In this document: in pieces, positions 16,586 through 25,212 of the stretch
How positions within the stretch are numbered: position 1 is the first letter of the stretch
How the letters are laid out: each line of letters starts with the position of its first letter
Assembly (NCBI GenBank): GCA_048526005.1
Contig: DBFVEH010000003.1
Location: 62,001 to 126,000 of the forward strand
DNA length: 64,000 nt
Origin: QALR01 sp900552255
GTDB taxonomy: Bacteria; Bacillota; Clostridia; Oscillospirales; CAG-272
Direction: 5' to 3'
Notes under the pieces: generated by a model
Told to the model about the DNA's origin: nothing
What the model saw: only the letters and a program-made list of their open reading frames with translations
Database searches by the model: none
Translations under genes and position numbers: made by a program

Positions 16586-17310
16586 ATGACCTCCCCCTTT
16601 TCCAGCACCGGACCGTCCCTGCAGATCCTCTTATTTCCGTATTTCGTCTTGCAGGAGCAGCCCATACAGGCGCCGAAGCCGCAGCCCATGCGCTCCTCGA
16701 AGCTGAGCTGCCCATCCGAAAGAGAGGCATCCGAGACGGCGCGCAGCATCGGAACCGGCCCGCAGGCGTAGAAGTACGAATACCGGATCCCCGCCATCGC
16801 ATCGGTCACAAAGCCGCGGATCCCATAGCTTCCGTCGGCCGTCGCAACGCGCACCTCCGCGCCCAGCGCACGGAATTTTTCCTCATACAGCACGTCGGCC
16901 GCCGAAGCGAAGCCGAGAATCACCGTCGGCATTCTGCCGGCGGCGATAAGCCGCCTGCAAAGCCCGTACATCGGCGGCGTGCCGACGCCGCCGCCGACAA
17001 GCAGCGGCACCTCTCCGGATTTTGTCATATCGAAGCCGTTGCCGAGTCCCGCAAGGATATCGAGCGTCGCCCCCGCCGGCATTTCCGCCATTTTCGCGGT
17101 GCCCTCGCCCACGACCTTATAAAGGATCGTGAGCGTCTGCGCATCCCAGTCGCAGACCGAAATCGGACGGCGGAGAAAAAATCCGTCGAGCTTGATATTG
17201 ATAAACTGTCCGGGCGTCGTAACGGCGGAAGTGTCGCCCGAGAGCGTCATTTCATAAACATCCCTCGCAATTTTGACATTGGAGCGGATTTCATAGAGTC
17301 CTTGTGTCAT
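16579..17310 (-). CDS. pyrK: Dihydroorotate dehydrogenase B electron-transfer subunit
   Basis: A 243-residue FAD/[2Fe-2S] subunit that passes electrons from PyrD to NAD+. The FAD site is in FFLRRPISVCDWD (about 49-61), the NAD domain starts PLLVGGGVGTPPMYGL, and the 2Fe-2S cysteines are in ERMGCGFGACMGCSCKTKYG (about 206-225) plus a later RICRDG. It is nine bases after carB. Confidence 0.96.
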   Translation of the reverse strand: MTQGLYEIRSNVKIARDVYEMTLSGDTSAVTTPGQFINIKLDGFFLRRPISVCDWDAQTLTILYKVVGEGTAKMAEMPAGATLDILAGLGNGFDMTKSGEVPLLVGGGVGTPPMYGLCRRLIAAGRMPTVILGFASAADVLYEEKFRALGAEVRVATADGSYGIRGFVTDAMAGIRYSYFYACGPVPMLRAVSDASLSDGQLSFEERMGCGFGACMGCSCKTKYGNKRICRDGPVLEKGEVIW

Positions 17311-17319
17311 TTTGCCGCC

Positions 17320-20300
17320 TCATGCGTCGATGATGGAGATGCCGAGCGTCGTCTCCTCGAGCACGTCGAGCAGCACCTTGACCGTGTCGAGCGCCGTGAA
17401 CATCGTCACATTGTTTTCCACCGCGCATTGGCGGATTTCATATCCGTCGGAAAGCACGCCGGAGGAATTCATATCGCGCGTATTGATGATATAGTTGACG
17501 TAGCCTTGGCGGATGGAATCGAGGATTTCCTCGCTGCCCTCGCTGAGCTTGCGCACCGCATGGGTGCGCACACCGTGCGCTTTCAGAAATTTTGCCGTCC
17601 CCGCCGTCGCCTGAATGTTGAAGCCCATATTGTAGAAGCGGCGGATCAGCGGCAGCGCCTCCTCCTTGTCCTTGTCCGCAATCGTGCAGAACACCGTGCC
17701 GTAGTTCATGACGTTGGTGCCCGAAGCTTGCAGCGCCTTATAAAGCGCGCGCGTCAGGCTGTTGTCGTAGCCGATCGCCTCTCCGGTCGATTTCATCTCC
17801 GGACTGAGGTAGGCGTCAAGCCCGCGCAGTTTGGAAAAGGAGAAAGCCGGAGCCTTGACATACCAGCGCGTTTTCTCCGGGGGATAAATCGACGTGATGC
17901 CCTGCTCGCGCAAGCTTTTTCCGAGAATGACGCGCGTGCCGATATCGGCAAGGCTGTATCCCGTCGATTTCGAAATGAACGGCACCGTGCGGGACGAGCG
18001 CGGATTGACCTCGATGATAAAGACGTTTTCATCCTTATCGACGATAAACTGGATGTTATAAAGCCCGATGATGCCGATCCCGAGTCCGAGCTTTTTCGTG
18101 TAATCGAGAATGGTCTCTTTTACCTTACCGGAGATGCTGAACGACGGATAGACGCTGATGGAGTCGCCGCTGTGGATGCCCGTGCGCTCGACAAGCTCCA
18201 TGATGCCGGGCACGAACACGTCCGTGCCGTCGCAGACCGCGTCGACCTCGACCTCCTTGCCCTGAATGTATTTGTCCACGAGGACCGGCTTGTCCTCGTC
18301 GATCTCGACCGCCGTTTTCAGGTAATGGCGCAGTCCCGCCTCGTCCGCGACGATCTGCATCGCCCGTCCGCCGAGCACGAACGACGGGCGAACCAGCACG
18401 GGATAGCCGATCTTCGCGGCGGCGGCGACGCCGTCCTCGATCTTCGTGACAGCCCGTCCCTCCGGCTGCGGGATATGGAGCGCCTCCAGCACCTTTTCAA
18501 AGGCGTCGCGGTTCTCCGCCTTTTCGATGGCGTCGCAGTCGGTGCCGATGATCGTGACGCCGCGCTCGCGCAGCGGCTCCGCAAGGTTGATGGCGGTCTG
18601 ACCGCCGAGCGAGGCGATGACGCCCTCCGGATTTTCAAGGCGAATGATGTTCATCACATCCTCGACGCAGAGCGGCTCAAAATAGAGCTTGTCCGAGGTC
18701 GTATAGTCCGTCGAGACCGTCTCCGGATTGTTGTTGATGATGATCGCCTCATAGCCGGACGCCTTGATGGTTTTCACCGCATGAACGGTGGAATAGTCGA
18801 ATTCCACGCCCTGCCCGATGCGAATGGGACCGGAACCGAGCACGATAATCTTCTTTTTATCGGAAACGACGGATTCGTTTTCATCCTCATACGTAGAATA
18901 AAAATATGGGATATAGCTTTCAAATTCCGATGCGCAGGTGTCGATCATCTTGTAGATCGGAAAGATCCCCTCGCGCTCCCGCATATGATAGACGTCGAGC
19001 TCCCGGCATCCCCAGAGCTTCGCAATAAATTGATCGGAAAAGCCCATTCTTTTCGCTTCGCGCAGAAGCCCGACGTCCTGCGGTGCTCCCGAAAGCTCGT
19101 TTTCCATCGACACGATGTTTCTCACCTTTTCGAGGAACAGCATGTCGATTTTTGTCGCATAGCAGATAAGTCCGATATCGACGCCGCGGCGGATCAGCTC
19201 CGCAATCGCGCAGATGCGGTCGTCCGTTCCGATTTTGATATATTCCATCAGTTCGTCCGTTGTCTGCGTGTCGAATTTGCTCATATAAAGGTGACAAATG
19301 CCGATTTCCAGCGAACGCACCGCTTTGAGCAGGCTTTCCTCGATCGTGCGTCCGATGCTCATGACCTCGCCCGTCGCCTTCATCTGCGTGGAAAGTTTGT
19401 TGTTCGCCGCCGCGAATTTGTCGAACGGGAAGCGCGGCATCTTCGTCACCACATAATCAAGCGTCGGCTCAAAGGAAGCGGGCGTATTGGCGATGGCGAT
19501 CTCGTCGAGCGTCATGCCGACCGCAATCTTCGCGGAAACACGCGCAATCGGATATCCGCTCGCCTTGGAGGCGAGCGCGGAGGAACGCGACACGCGCGGA
19601 TTGACCTCGATGAGATAATACTGGAAGGAATGAGGGTCGAGTGCGAACTGCACGTTGCAGCCGCCCTCGATTTTCAGCGCGCGGATGATTTTCAGCGCGC
19701 TGTCACGCAGCATGTGATATTCCTTGTTGGTCAGCGTCTGGCTCGGACACACGACGATGGAATCGCCCGTATGGATGCCGACGGGATCGACGTTTTCCAT
19801 ATTACAAATGGTGATCGCTGTGTCGTTGGAATCGCGCATGACCTCGTATTCGATCTCCTTATAGCCCTTGATGCTCTTCTCCACCAGCACCTCGTGTACG
19901 GGAGATAGCTTCAAAGCATTTTTGAGCAGCTCCCGGCATTCTGCCTCGTCGTCGGCAAAGCCGCCGCCCGTGCCGCCGAGCGTAAACGCGGGACGCAGCA
20001 CGACCGGATATCCGATCTCCGCTGCTGCGGCAAGTCCTTCCTCTATGGTATGCGCGATGAGGGACGGCAGCACCGGCTCGCCAAGCTCCTCGCAGAGCTC
20101 CTTGAATTTCTCTCTATCCTCGGCGCGCTCGATGCTCTCGCTGCTCGTGCCGAGCAGCTTGACCTGACATTCGCGCAGCACGCCCTTTTTCTCAAGCTGC
20201 ATGGCGAGATTGAGCCCCGTCTGTCCGCCGATGCCGGGCACGATCGCATCCGGACGCTCATACCGAAGGATCTTGGCGATATACTCGAGCGTCAGCGGCT

Positions 20301-20499
20301 CCATATAGATTTTATCCGCAATGGAGGTATCCGTCATGATCGTCGCCGGATTGGAGTTGCAGAGCACGACCTCATAGCCCTCCTCTTTCAGCGCAAGACA
20401 TGCCTGTGTGCCGGCGTAATCGAATTCCGCCGCCTGTCCGATGACGATCGGGCCGGAGCCGATCACCAGTATTTTCTTCAAATCTTTTCTTTTCGGCAT
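17320..20499 (-). CDS. carB: Carbamoyl-phosphate synthase large subunit
   Basis: A 1059-residue protein of full family length with two homologous ATP-grasp halves. The first starts GSGPIVIGQAAEFDYAG (about residue 13) and the second GSGPIRIGQGVEFDYS (about 555). The C-terminal MGS-like allosteric domain (about 930-1059) contains the stretch ATAGTAKFLKAHGVRTHAV. It makes carbamoyl phosphate from bicarbonate, ATP and ammonia supplied by CarA. It sits one base after carA. A large open frame on the opposite strand here is a compositional shadow. Confidence 0.97.
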   Translation of the reverse strand: MPKRKDLKKILVIGSGPIVIGQAAEFDYAGTQACLALKEEGYEVVLCNSNPATIMTDTSIADKIYMEPLTLEYIAKILRYERPDAIVPGIGGQTGLNLAMQLEKKGVLRECQVKLLGTSSESIERAEDREKFKELCEELGEPVLPSLIAHTIEEGLAAAAEIGYPVVLRPAFTLGGTGGGFADDEAECRELLKNALKLSPVHEVLVEKSIKGYKEIEYEVMRDSNDTAITICNMENVDPVGIHTGDSIVVCPSQTLTNKEYHMLRDSALKIIRALKIEGGCNVQFALDPHSFQYYLIEVNPRVSRSSALASKASGYPIARVSAKIAVGMTLDEIAIANTPASFEPTLDYVVTKMPRFPFDKFAAANNKLSTQMKATGEVMSIGRTIEESLLKAVRSLEIGICHLYMSKFDTQTTDELMEYIKIGTDDRICAIAELIRRGVDIGLICYATKIDMLFLEKVRNIVSMENELSGAPQDVGLLREAKRMGFSDQFIAKLWGCRELDVYHMREREGIFPIYKMIDTCASEFESYIPYFYSTYEDENESVVSDKKKIIVLGSGPIRIGQGVEFDYSTVHAVKTIKASGYEAIIINNNPETVSTDYTTSDKLYFEPLCVEDVMNIIRLENPEGVIASLGGQTAINLAEPLRERGVTIIGTDCDAIEKAENRDAFEKVLEALHIPQPEGRAVTKIEDGVAAAAKIGYPVLVRPSFVLGGRAMQIVADEAGLRHYLKTAVEIDEDKPVLVDKYIQGKEVEVDAVCDGTDVFVPGIMELVERTGIHSGDSISVYPSFSISGKVKETILDYTKKLGLGIGIIGLYNIQFIVDKDENVFIIEVNPRSSRTVPFISKSTGYSLADIGTRVILGKSLREQGITSIYPPEKTRWYVKAPAFSFSKLRGLDAYLSPEMKSTGEAIGYDNSLTRALYKALQASGTNVMNYGTVFCTIADKDKEEALPLIRRFYNMGFNIQATAGTAKFLKAHGVRTHAVRKLSEGSEEILDSIRQGYVNYIINTRDMNSSGVLSDGYEIRQCAVENNVTMFTALDTVKVLLDVLEETTLGISIIDA

Positions 20500-20500
20500 G

Positions 20501-21589
20501 TCAGTTGCCCTCCTTCATAAGCGCAATAAATTCGTCGAACAGATAGGCGCTGTCCTGCGGACCGGGCGCGCTCTCCGGATGGTACTGCACCGAGAAAACC
20601 CGGTCGCGCACGCACCGCACGCCCTCCACGGTATCGTCGAGCAGATTGACATGCGTGACCTCGAGCCCCGTGCCCGCAATGCTCGCCTTGTCCGCCGCAT
20701 AGCTGTGGTTTTGAGAGGTGATCTCGATTTTCCCCGTCAGAAGATTTTTCACGGGATGATTACCGCCGCGGTGTCCGAACTTTAACTTATACGTCTTTGC
20801 GCCATAGGCAAGACTGATCATCTGATGACCGAGACAGATGCCGAAAATCGGATATTTCCCGCGCAGAGCGCGAATGAGCTCGATCACCGGCGTCACATCC
20901 TCCGGATCGCCCGGACCGTTGGAAAGGAAGATACCGTCCGGCTTCATGCTCTCCACCTCGGCGGGCGCGGTGTTCCACGGCACGACCGTCACATTACAGC
21001 CTCTCGCATTGAGAGAACGTATGATATTGAGCTTGATGCCGCAATCGACGGCGACGACGTTGTATTTTGCGTTCGCCGTGCGGGAATACCAGCGCTTGCG
21101 GCAGCTTACACGGGAAACGGCGTCGTGCGGCACCGGCGTCCCTGCGATGATGCGCAGCGCCTCCTCCTTCGGCGTGTCCGGCGAGGTAATGATCACGCGG
21201 CGGGAGCCGAGGTCGCGGATGCTGCGTGTCAGACGGCGCGTATCGATGCCGGCAATCCCCGGGATATGATATTCCTCCATCGTTTCCGACAATGTTTTCG
21301 TATACCGGAAATTCGAGGGCAGATCGTTGTATTCCCTCACGATAAGACCGCCGATCGTCGGACTTTTCGTCTCGTAGTCCTCATCCGTGATGCCGTAGTT
21401 GCCGATGAGCGGATAAGTCATGACGACCATCTGATCGGTGTAGGAGGGATCCGAAACGATCTCCTGATAGCCTACCATAGAGGTGTTGAATACGATCTCA
21501 CATACGCGGTCGGTATCCGCCCCGAAGCCGTAACCGTAATATTCGCTGCCGTCCTCAAGGACGATTTTTCTCATGATCTGCTTTGCCAT
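20501..21589 (-). CDS. carA: Carbamoyl-phosphate synthase small subunit
   Basis: A 362-residue glutaminase subunit. The C-terminal class I amidotransferase domain has the nucleophile in IFGICLGHQMISLAYG (about 265) and the His/Glu pair in VQYHPESAPGPQD. The N-terminal domain begins IVLEDGSEYYGYGFG. ATG 21589 is chosen because GGAGG lies nine bases upstream; it overlaps the pyrC end by 19 bases. Confidence 0.96.
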   Translation of the reverse strand: MAKQIMRKIVLEDGSEYYGYGFGADTDRVCEIVFNTSMVGYQEIVSDPSYTDQMVVMTYPLIGNYGITDEDYETKSPTIGGLIVREYNDLPSNFRYTKTLSETMEEYHIPGIAGIDTRRLTRSIRDLGSRRVIITSPDTPKEEALRIIAGTPVPHDAVSRVSCRKRWYSRTANAKYNVVAVDCGIKLNIIRSLNARGCNVTVVPWNTAPAEVESMKPDGIFLSNGPGDPEDVTPVIELIRALRGKYPIFGICLGHQMISLAYGAKTYKLKFGHRGGNHPVKNLLTGKIEITSQNHSYAADKASIAGTGLEVTHVNLLDDTVEGVRCVRDRVFSVQYHPESAPGPQDSAYLFDEFIALMKEGN

Positions 21590-22815
21590 ACCGTTTTTCC
21601 TCCGTATACTGTCGCAAGACATTTTCCGAAAACCCGTTTTCCCGCAAAAGGCGTGCTCCGCCCGCGGGACAAAAACGCATCGGGGTCGATCTCATATTCA
21701 TGTTCGATATCCCAAATGCAGAAGCCGGGGTCGGACGGGATGCGGAACCGCTTCCGCGGATTTATCGACATCAGCTCGACCAGCCTTTCCAGCGTCAGGA
21801 TTTCCTTTTTCACAAGGCTTGTATATAGAACGGGAAACGCGGTTTCCAGTCCCACGATGCCCATTGCGCTTTTTTCAAGTCCGCGCGACTTCTCCTCCGC
21901 GCTGTGCGGCGCATGATCCGTCGCGATCATATCGATCGTCCCGTCCGCGATTCCCGCAAGCAGCGCCTCGTGGTCGCGGGCGGCGCGCAGCGGCGGATTC
22001 ATCTTGAAGCGTCCGTCCTCTTCGAGAGCATTTTCGTCCAACACAAGGTAGTGCGGCGCGGTCTCGCAGGTGACGTCCACGCCGCGCGCTTTGGCGGCGC
22101 GGATGAGCGCCACGCTTTCCGCGGTCGAGATATGGCAGACATGATAGGCGCAGCCCGTTTTTTCCGCCAAGTCAAGGTCGCGTTCGATCTGCCGCCATTC
22201 ACTCTCGGACGAAATCCCGCGGTGTCCGTGCGTCCTCGCGTATACGCCGTCATGAATATAGCCGCCGAAAAGGAGCGAATTGTCCTCGCAATGGGCGGCG
22301 ATGATTTTCCCAAGCGACTTCGCCTTTTTCATTGCCGCTTCCATCATATCGTCGCTTTGGACGCCGCGGCCGTCGTCGGAAAAGGCGACCACCGACCCTG
22401 CAAGCGCCTCCATATCGGAAAGCGCCTTTCCCTGTTCTTCTTTTGTGATCGTCCCGTAAGGATACACGGGGATCCTTGCGCGGCAGGCAATCGCGTCCGT
22501 CTGAACCTTCAAATTTTCCGCAGAGTCCGGCGCGGGAGAGAGATTCGGCATCGTACAGACCGCCGTATAGCCGCCATGCGCCGCCGACGCCGTACCGCTT
22601 GCAATGTCCTCTTTATAAGAAAAGCCCGGCTCTCGGAAATGCACATGCACATCGCAAAAGCCGGGTAAAATCAACGCATGATCGAAATACGAAACGGCAT
22701 CCCCCGTCAAATCCTCACCGGAAAAAGAGGAAAGAGAGGCACCGTCGAAAAGAAGTTCTTTTTTCCGAATCACGCCGTCCTCATATACCGCCGCATTTTT
22801 CAAAACCGTAATCAT
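21571..22815 (-). CDS. pyrC: Dihydroorotase
   Basis: A 414-residue class I dihydroorotase of the amidohydrolase family, closing N-carbamoyl-aspartate to dihydroorotate. Metal ligands are in FCDVHVHFREPGF (HxH, about residues 50-54), AAHCEDNSL and YHVCHIST; the catalytic Asp is in ATDHAPHS (about 292). ATG 22815 starts MITVLKNAAVYEDG, the normal family N-terminus, with AAAGG about nine bases upstream. It is the first gene of the pyr operon, following a 144-base leader. Confidence 0.95.
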   Translation of the reverse strand: MITVLKNAAVYEDGVIRKKELLFDGASLSSFSGEDLTGDAVSYFDHALILPGFCDVHVHFREPGFSYKEDIASGTASAAHGGYTAVCTMPNLSPAPDSAENLKVQTDAIACRARIPVYPYGTITKEEQGKALSDMEALAGSVVAFSDDGRGVQSDDMMEAAMKKAKSLGKIIAAHCEDNSLLFGGYIHDGVYARTHGHRGISSESEWRQIERDLDLAEKTGCAYHVCHISTAESVALIRAAKARGVDVTCETAPHYLVLDENALEEDGRFKMNPPLRAARDHEALLAGIADGTIDMIATDHAPHSAEEKSRGLEKSAMGIVGLETAFPVLYTSLVKKEILTLERLVELMSINPRKRFRIPSDPGFCIWDIEHEYEIDPDAFLSRGRSTPFAGKRVFGKCLATVYGGKTVWQSRS

Positions 22816-22959
22816 AAAACGCAACCTTTCTGTTCCGGATAATAAAAAAGCTTGTCCCTCCGACAAGCTTTGCGCGGCAAAAAATCACCCCGAGGTCGGG
22901 GAAAAGTCTCCGTTATGCAAAATCTTGTCGGCAGCTCCGTACCCACTTAAAGATTTATT
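22816..22959 (-). promoter_or_regulatory. pyr operon leader with attenuator and antiterminator
   Basis: The minus-strand leader from the predicted start (about 22959) to pyrC contains two mutually exclusive pairings. The terminator stem is 22847-22871. Its 5' arm (minus strand GCAAAGCTTGTCGG, plus 22860-22873) can instead pair with an upstream segment at 22917-22931: CCGACAAG pairs with CTTGTCGG and TTTGC with GCAAA, giving 13 pairs around a small internal loop. A further GC hairpin (22888-22901) followed by TGATTTTTT lies between them. No PyrR-binding consensus was recognised. The effector is unknown. Confidence 0.7.
22844..22871 (-). terminator. Attenuator terminator before pyrC
   Basis: Minus-strand stem AAAGCTTGTC / GACAAGCTTT, loop GGAGG, then a run of six or more T. 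It lies 29 bases before the pyrC ATG and downstream of the operon promoter, so it would stop transcription before the structural genes. Confidence 0.85.
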
Positions 22960-22965
22960 GCATCT

Positions 22966-22994
22966 ATTATAGCACGTCTGCCGAAGCCTGTCAA
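22966..22994 (-). promoter_or_regulatory. Consensus promoter of the pyr operon
   Basis: Minus-strand TTGACA (22989-22994), 17 bases, TATAAT (22966-22971). A perfect match to the vegetative consensus. Confidence 0.9.
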
Positions 22995-23040
22995 TAGCGG
23001 CGTCAAAAATATTTTATCCTCTTTTCCCCTCTCCGCTTAC

Positions 23041-23188
23041 CGCCCGGTCCCCGTTCACGGATCCCATCCGTGAACCGCGGGAGCGCTTCCAAAAAGCAGC
23101 GCCCGCTTTTATTCCCATCGACAGCAAGGTTCCGGCACCCGTGAAATCCCCGCTCCCGCGCAGCCGGCTGCGCCGGCGGGACCGGGCG
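23041..23188. other. GC-rich intergenic patch with nested inverted repeats
   Basis: Arms CGCCCGGTCCC (23041-23051) and GGGACCGGGCG (23178-23188) enclose a 9-bp hairpin GTTCACGGA/TCCGTGAAC (23053-23075), a stem GCGGG..CGCT / AGCG..CCCGC (23077-23106) and a palindrome GCGCAGCCGGCTGCGC (23158-23173). This is a plausible multibranch RNA, but no promoter assigns a strand and no known RNA family was recognised. An open frame here (23014-23277, minus) lacks protein-like features. Confidence 0.45.
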
Positions 23189-23226
23189 CACGCAAGCGAG
23201 CTGCCATCTTCCGGCTGCCTGCAAAA

Positions 23227-23255
23227 AAGACGGGACATTCCACATGTCCCGTCTT
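23227..23255 (-). terminator. Terminator of the DUF3048 gene
   Basis: Minus-strand stem AAGACGGGACAT / ATGTCCCGTCTT with a 5-base loop followed by TTTT, 13 bases after the stop. Confidence 0.9.
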
Positions 23256-23267
23256 GAAATTTTTCCA

Positions 23268-24536
23268 TCAGCTCCAAAAAGTCGTACCGCCGTAAATGTA
23301 GTCGTTATCGAGATAACCGATATAGGTATTGCCGGTCGCGAGCTTCAGCTCACTTCCAAGCGGATCCGTCAGCGTGAGCGTATCGCCGTCGGAACGCCAA
23401 GTGATCTGAATGACCTTGCCGCCGTAGAAATAGTAGCCCGTACCGCTGCCACGCGTCTCGACAAGGGTCATATCCGGATCGCTGGAAATACCGCTTTTCA
23501 CATTCTCGACATCCGTAAAGAGCGTGATCACATTGGTGAAAGAAAGCTGCTTGTTCGTCTCGGAATCCACATGAGCCGCGCCGTCCTGGAAGCGCAGATA
23601 TTTATCCGTCGTCGCATCATAACGGAAGCTTACCTTTTTTCCGGCAAGAGAAACGCCCTGACAGGTAAATTCCAAATTGATCGTCGTCGCACTGGAAGCG
23701 CCCGCCATCGATTTCGTCGTGCCGTAATCGACAAATTTGAGGCTCTGCTTGGGCGTACCTGTAGTGGTACCACCGGCCTTTACAAAATATGCGGATTTGG
23801 AATTGAGAAGCGCCGTCAGTGCCGCCGGCTTGAACAGCGTATCATATTTGAGCTCGGGCAGACGCTCCTCATAGTGAGTGATCGTCCCATATTTGTTGCC
23901 GGCCTCAACGGTGGCAAACCAATATTCCTGCTGCGTATCGATAAAGCCCCAGCGGCTGCCAAGTCTGTCTGCCGCCATCTGATAGAAATCATAATGCACG
24001 GTCTTGGACCCACCATGGCACATGAGCACCGCGTTTTGATATGCCGCAAGATCCAGATGATAATCTCTTCCCGAACGGATATTGCAGACGCTGTCGACCG
24101 TCGTGTAGTCGGCGACCACCATCAAAAAACGGGTGATGCCGGGCGCTACCAGCGCTTCATAAAGGATATCAGCCTGATCCAGTCCCGTCTGACGGGCATA
24201 GCTGCTCTTGATGTTGTCTACCACGATCGCCAGCGGCTTCGTATTGGAAAGATCCTTGGTTGTCGGGATCCCGGTGAGCGGATTTATGTAGCTTCCCTCA
24301 GGAGGAATGATCGGCGTCCCTCCGCTGGTTGTATCTTCAGACGAAGTATTCGTATCTCCCGTCGTTTCCGGCGGATTTTCTCCTTGTGTCGTAGCGGTCG
24401 TCTCCGCCGGAATCGTTCCGATCGGCGTCGAATCGCCTCCGCTTTCCCCTGCGCATCCTGCGATCAAGGTGCAGAAAGCAACCGTCAGGAGAATCGTCAA
24501 AAAGGCAAACAGTGATCTTTTGATTTCTTTTTTCAT
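23268..24536 (-). CDS. DUF3048 (YerB-like) lipoprotein
   Basis: A 422-residue exported protein. The signal peptide ends in lipobox LIAGC, followed by a Thr/Ser/Pro/Gly-rich linker (about 30-75) and two-domain DUF3048. Typical family phrases are INPLTGIPTTKDLSNTKPLA, ILYEALVAPGITRFLMV, VCNIRSGRDYHLDLA and the C-terminal stretch with GGKVIQITWRSDG. The family's biochemical role is not established; B. subtilis YerB is a member. ATG 24536 has GGGAGG upstream. Confidence 0.88.
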   Translation of the reverse strand: MKKEIKRSLFAFLTILLTVAFCTLIAGCAGESGGDSTPIGTIPAETTATTQGENPPETTGDTNTSSEDTTSGGTPIIPPEGSYINPLTGIPTTKDLSNTKPLAIVVDNIKSSYARQTGLDQADILYEALVAPGITRFLMVVADYTTVDSVCNIRSGRDYHLDLAAYQNAVLMCHGGSKTVHYDFYQMAADRLGSRWGFIDTQQEYWFATVEAGNKYGTITHYEERLPELKYDTLFKPAALTALLNSKSAYFVKAGGTTTGTPKQSLKFVDYGTTKSMAGASSATTINLEFTCQGVSLAGKKVSFRYDATTDKYLRFQDGAAHVDSETNKQLSFTNVITLFTDVENVKSGISSDPDMTLVETRGSGTGYYFYGGKVIQITWRSDGDTLTLTDPLGSELKLATGNTYIGYLDNDYIYGGTTFWS

Positions 24537-24649
24537 TTGAACCTCCCACACCGTTCCGCAGAACGGCAAATCTTTACAAAAGCCTCGGCTTTACACGGCA
24601 TACGGCGCAGACTGACACCGATCTCGCGGCCGCCGCTTGTCATATGCTT

Positions 24650-24678
24650 ATACTACCACAAATATGCACGATTGTCAA
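24650..24678 (-). promoter_or_regulatory. Promoter of the DUF3048 gene
   Basis: Minus-strand TTGACA (24673-24678), 17 bases, TAGTAT (24650-24655). It lies in the gap after tadA. Confidence 0.7.
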
Positions 24679-24711
24679 ATATATTTTATTTTTATTTCTC
24701 GCCATAAGTTC

Positions 24712-25212
24712 CTATTTTTCGCCGTTTTCCGAGACGGCGCCGGGAGTTTTCCGACGGCGCAATTCGCTGAAAAAATCCGAAAGAAGCGACGAGCACTCGT
24801 TTTCCAAAATACCGGCAAACACCGCCGGCCTATGATTCAAGCCAAAGGAGTTCATGTCGAAGCATGTCCCAAAAGCGCCGGCTTTTTTATCGCATGCACC
24901 GAAATAGACCGCTTCCACACGGGAATTGATGACAGCACCGGCACACATCGGACACGGTTCAAGCGTGACATACAGCTCACAGCGCGGAAGCCGCCAGCCG
25001 CCGAGCTTTTTACATGCCCTGTCTATCGCCTTGAGCTCCGCATGATAAAGCGCATTTTTCCCCGTTTCGCGCGTATTGTACGCCCTCGCGATGATGATGC
25101 CGTCGCGGACCACCACCGCTCCTACGGGCACCTCTCCCCTGTCGGCAGCACGGCGTGCCTGATGGAGTGCCTCGAGCATGTATACTTCCGCATTCGGATT
25201 TCTTCCGATCAT
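24712..25212 (-). CDS. tadA: tRNA-specific adenosine deaminase TadA
   Basis: A 166-residue zinc deaminase that makes inosine at the wobble position of tRNA-Arg(ACG). The active site is YHAELKAID (HAE, zinc ligand His and catalytic Glu, about 55-63) and LEPCPMCAGAV (PCxxC, about 83-93). Fold start: YMLEALHQARRAADRGEVPVG. ATG 25212 overlaps the preceding TGA (ATGA), with GGAGGGG upstream, so translation is probably coupled to the CPBP protease gene. Confidence 0.93.
   Translation of the reverse strand: MIGRNPNAEVYMLEALHQARRAADRGEVPVGAVVVRDGIIIARAYNTRETGKNALYHAELKAIDRACKKLGGWRLPRCELYVTLEPCPMCAGAVINSRVEAVYFGACDKKAGAFGTCFDMNSFGLNHRPAVFAGILENECSSLLSDFFSELRRRKTPGAVSENGEK

Noticed and set aside
16573..19908. 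A 1111-codon open frame on the plus strand opposite carB and pyrK
   Set aside because: It lies antisense to two certain genes, is rich in Arg, His and Asp as expected of a shadow of GC-rich codons, and shows no domain.
22816..22959. Classical PyrR-binding attenuator
   Set aside because: The conserved PyrR loop sequence was not found in the leader, so only the terminator/antiterminator pair is claimed.
23014..23277. An 87-codon open frame on the minus strand
   Set aside because: Its start is inside the end of the DUF3048 gene, it runs across a terminator and a set of hairpins, and the product has no protein-like pattern.
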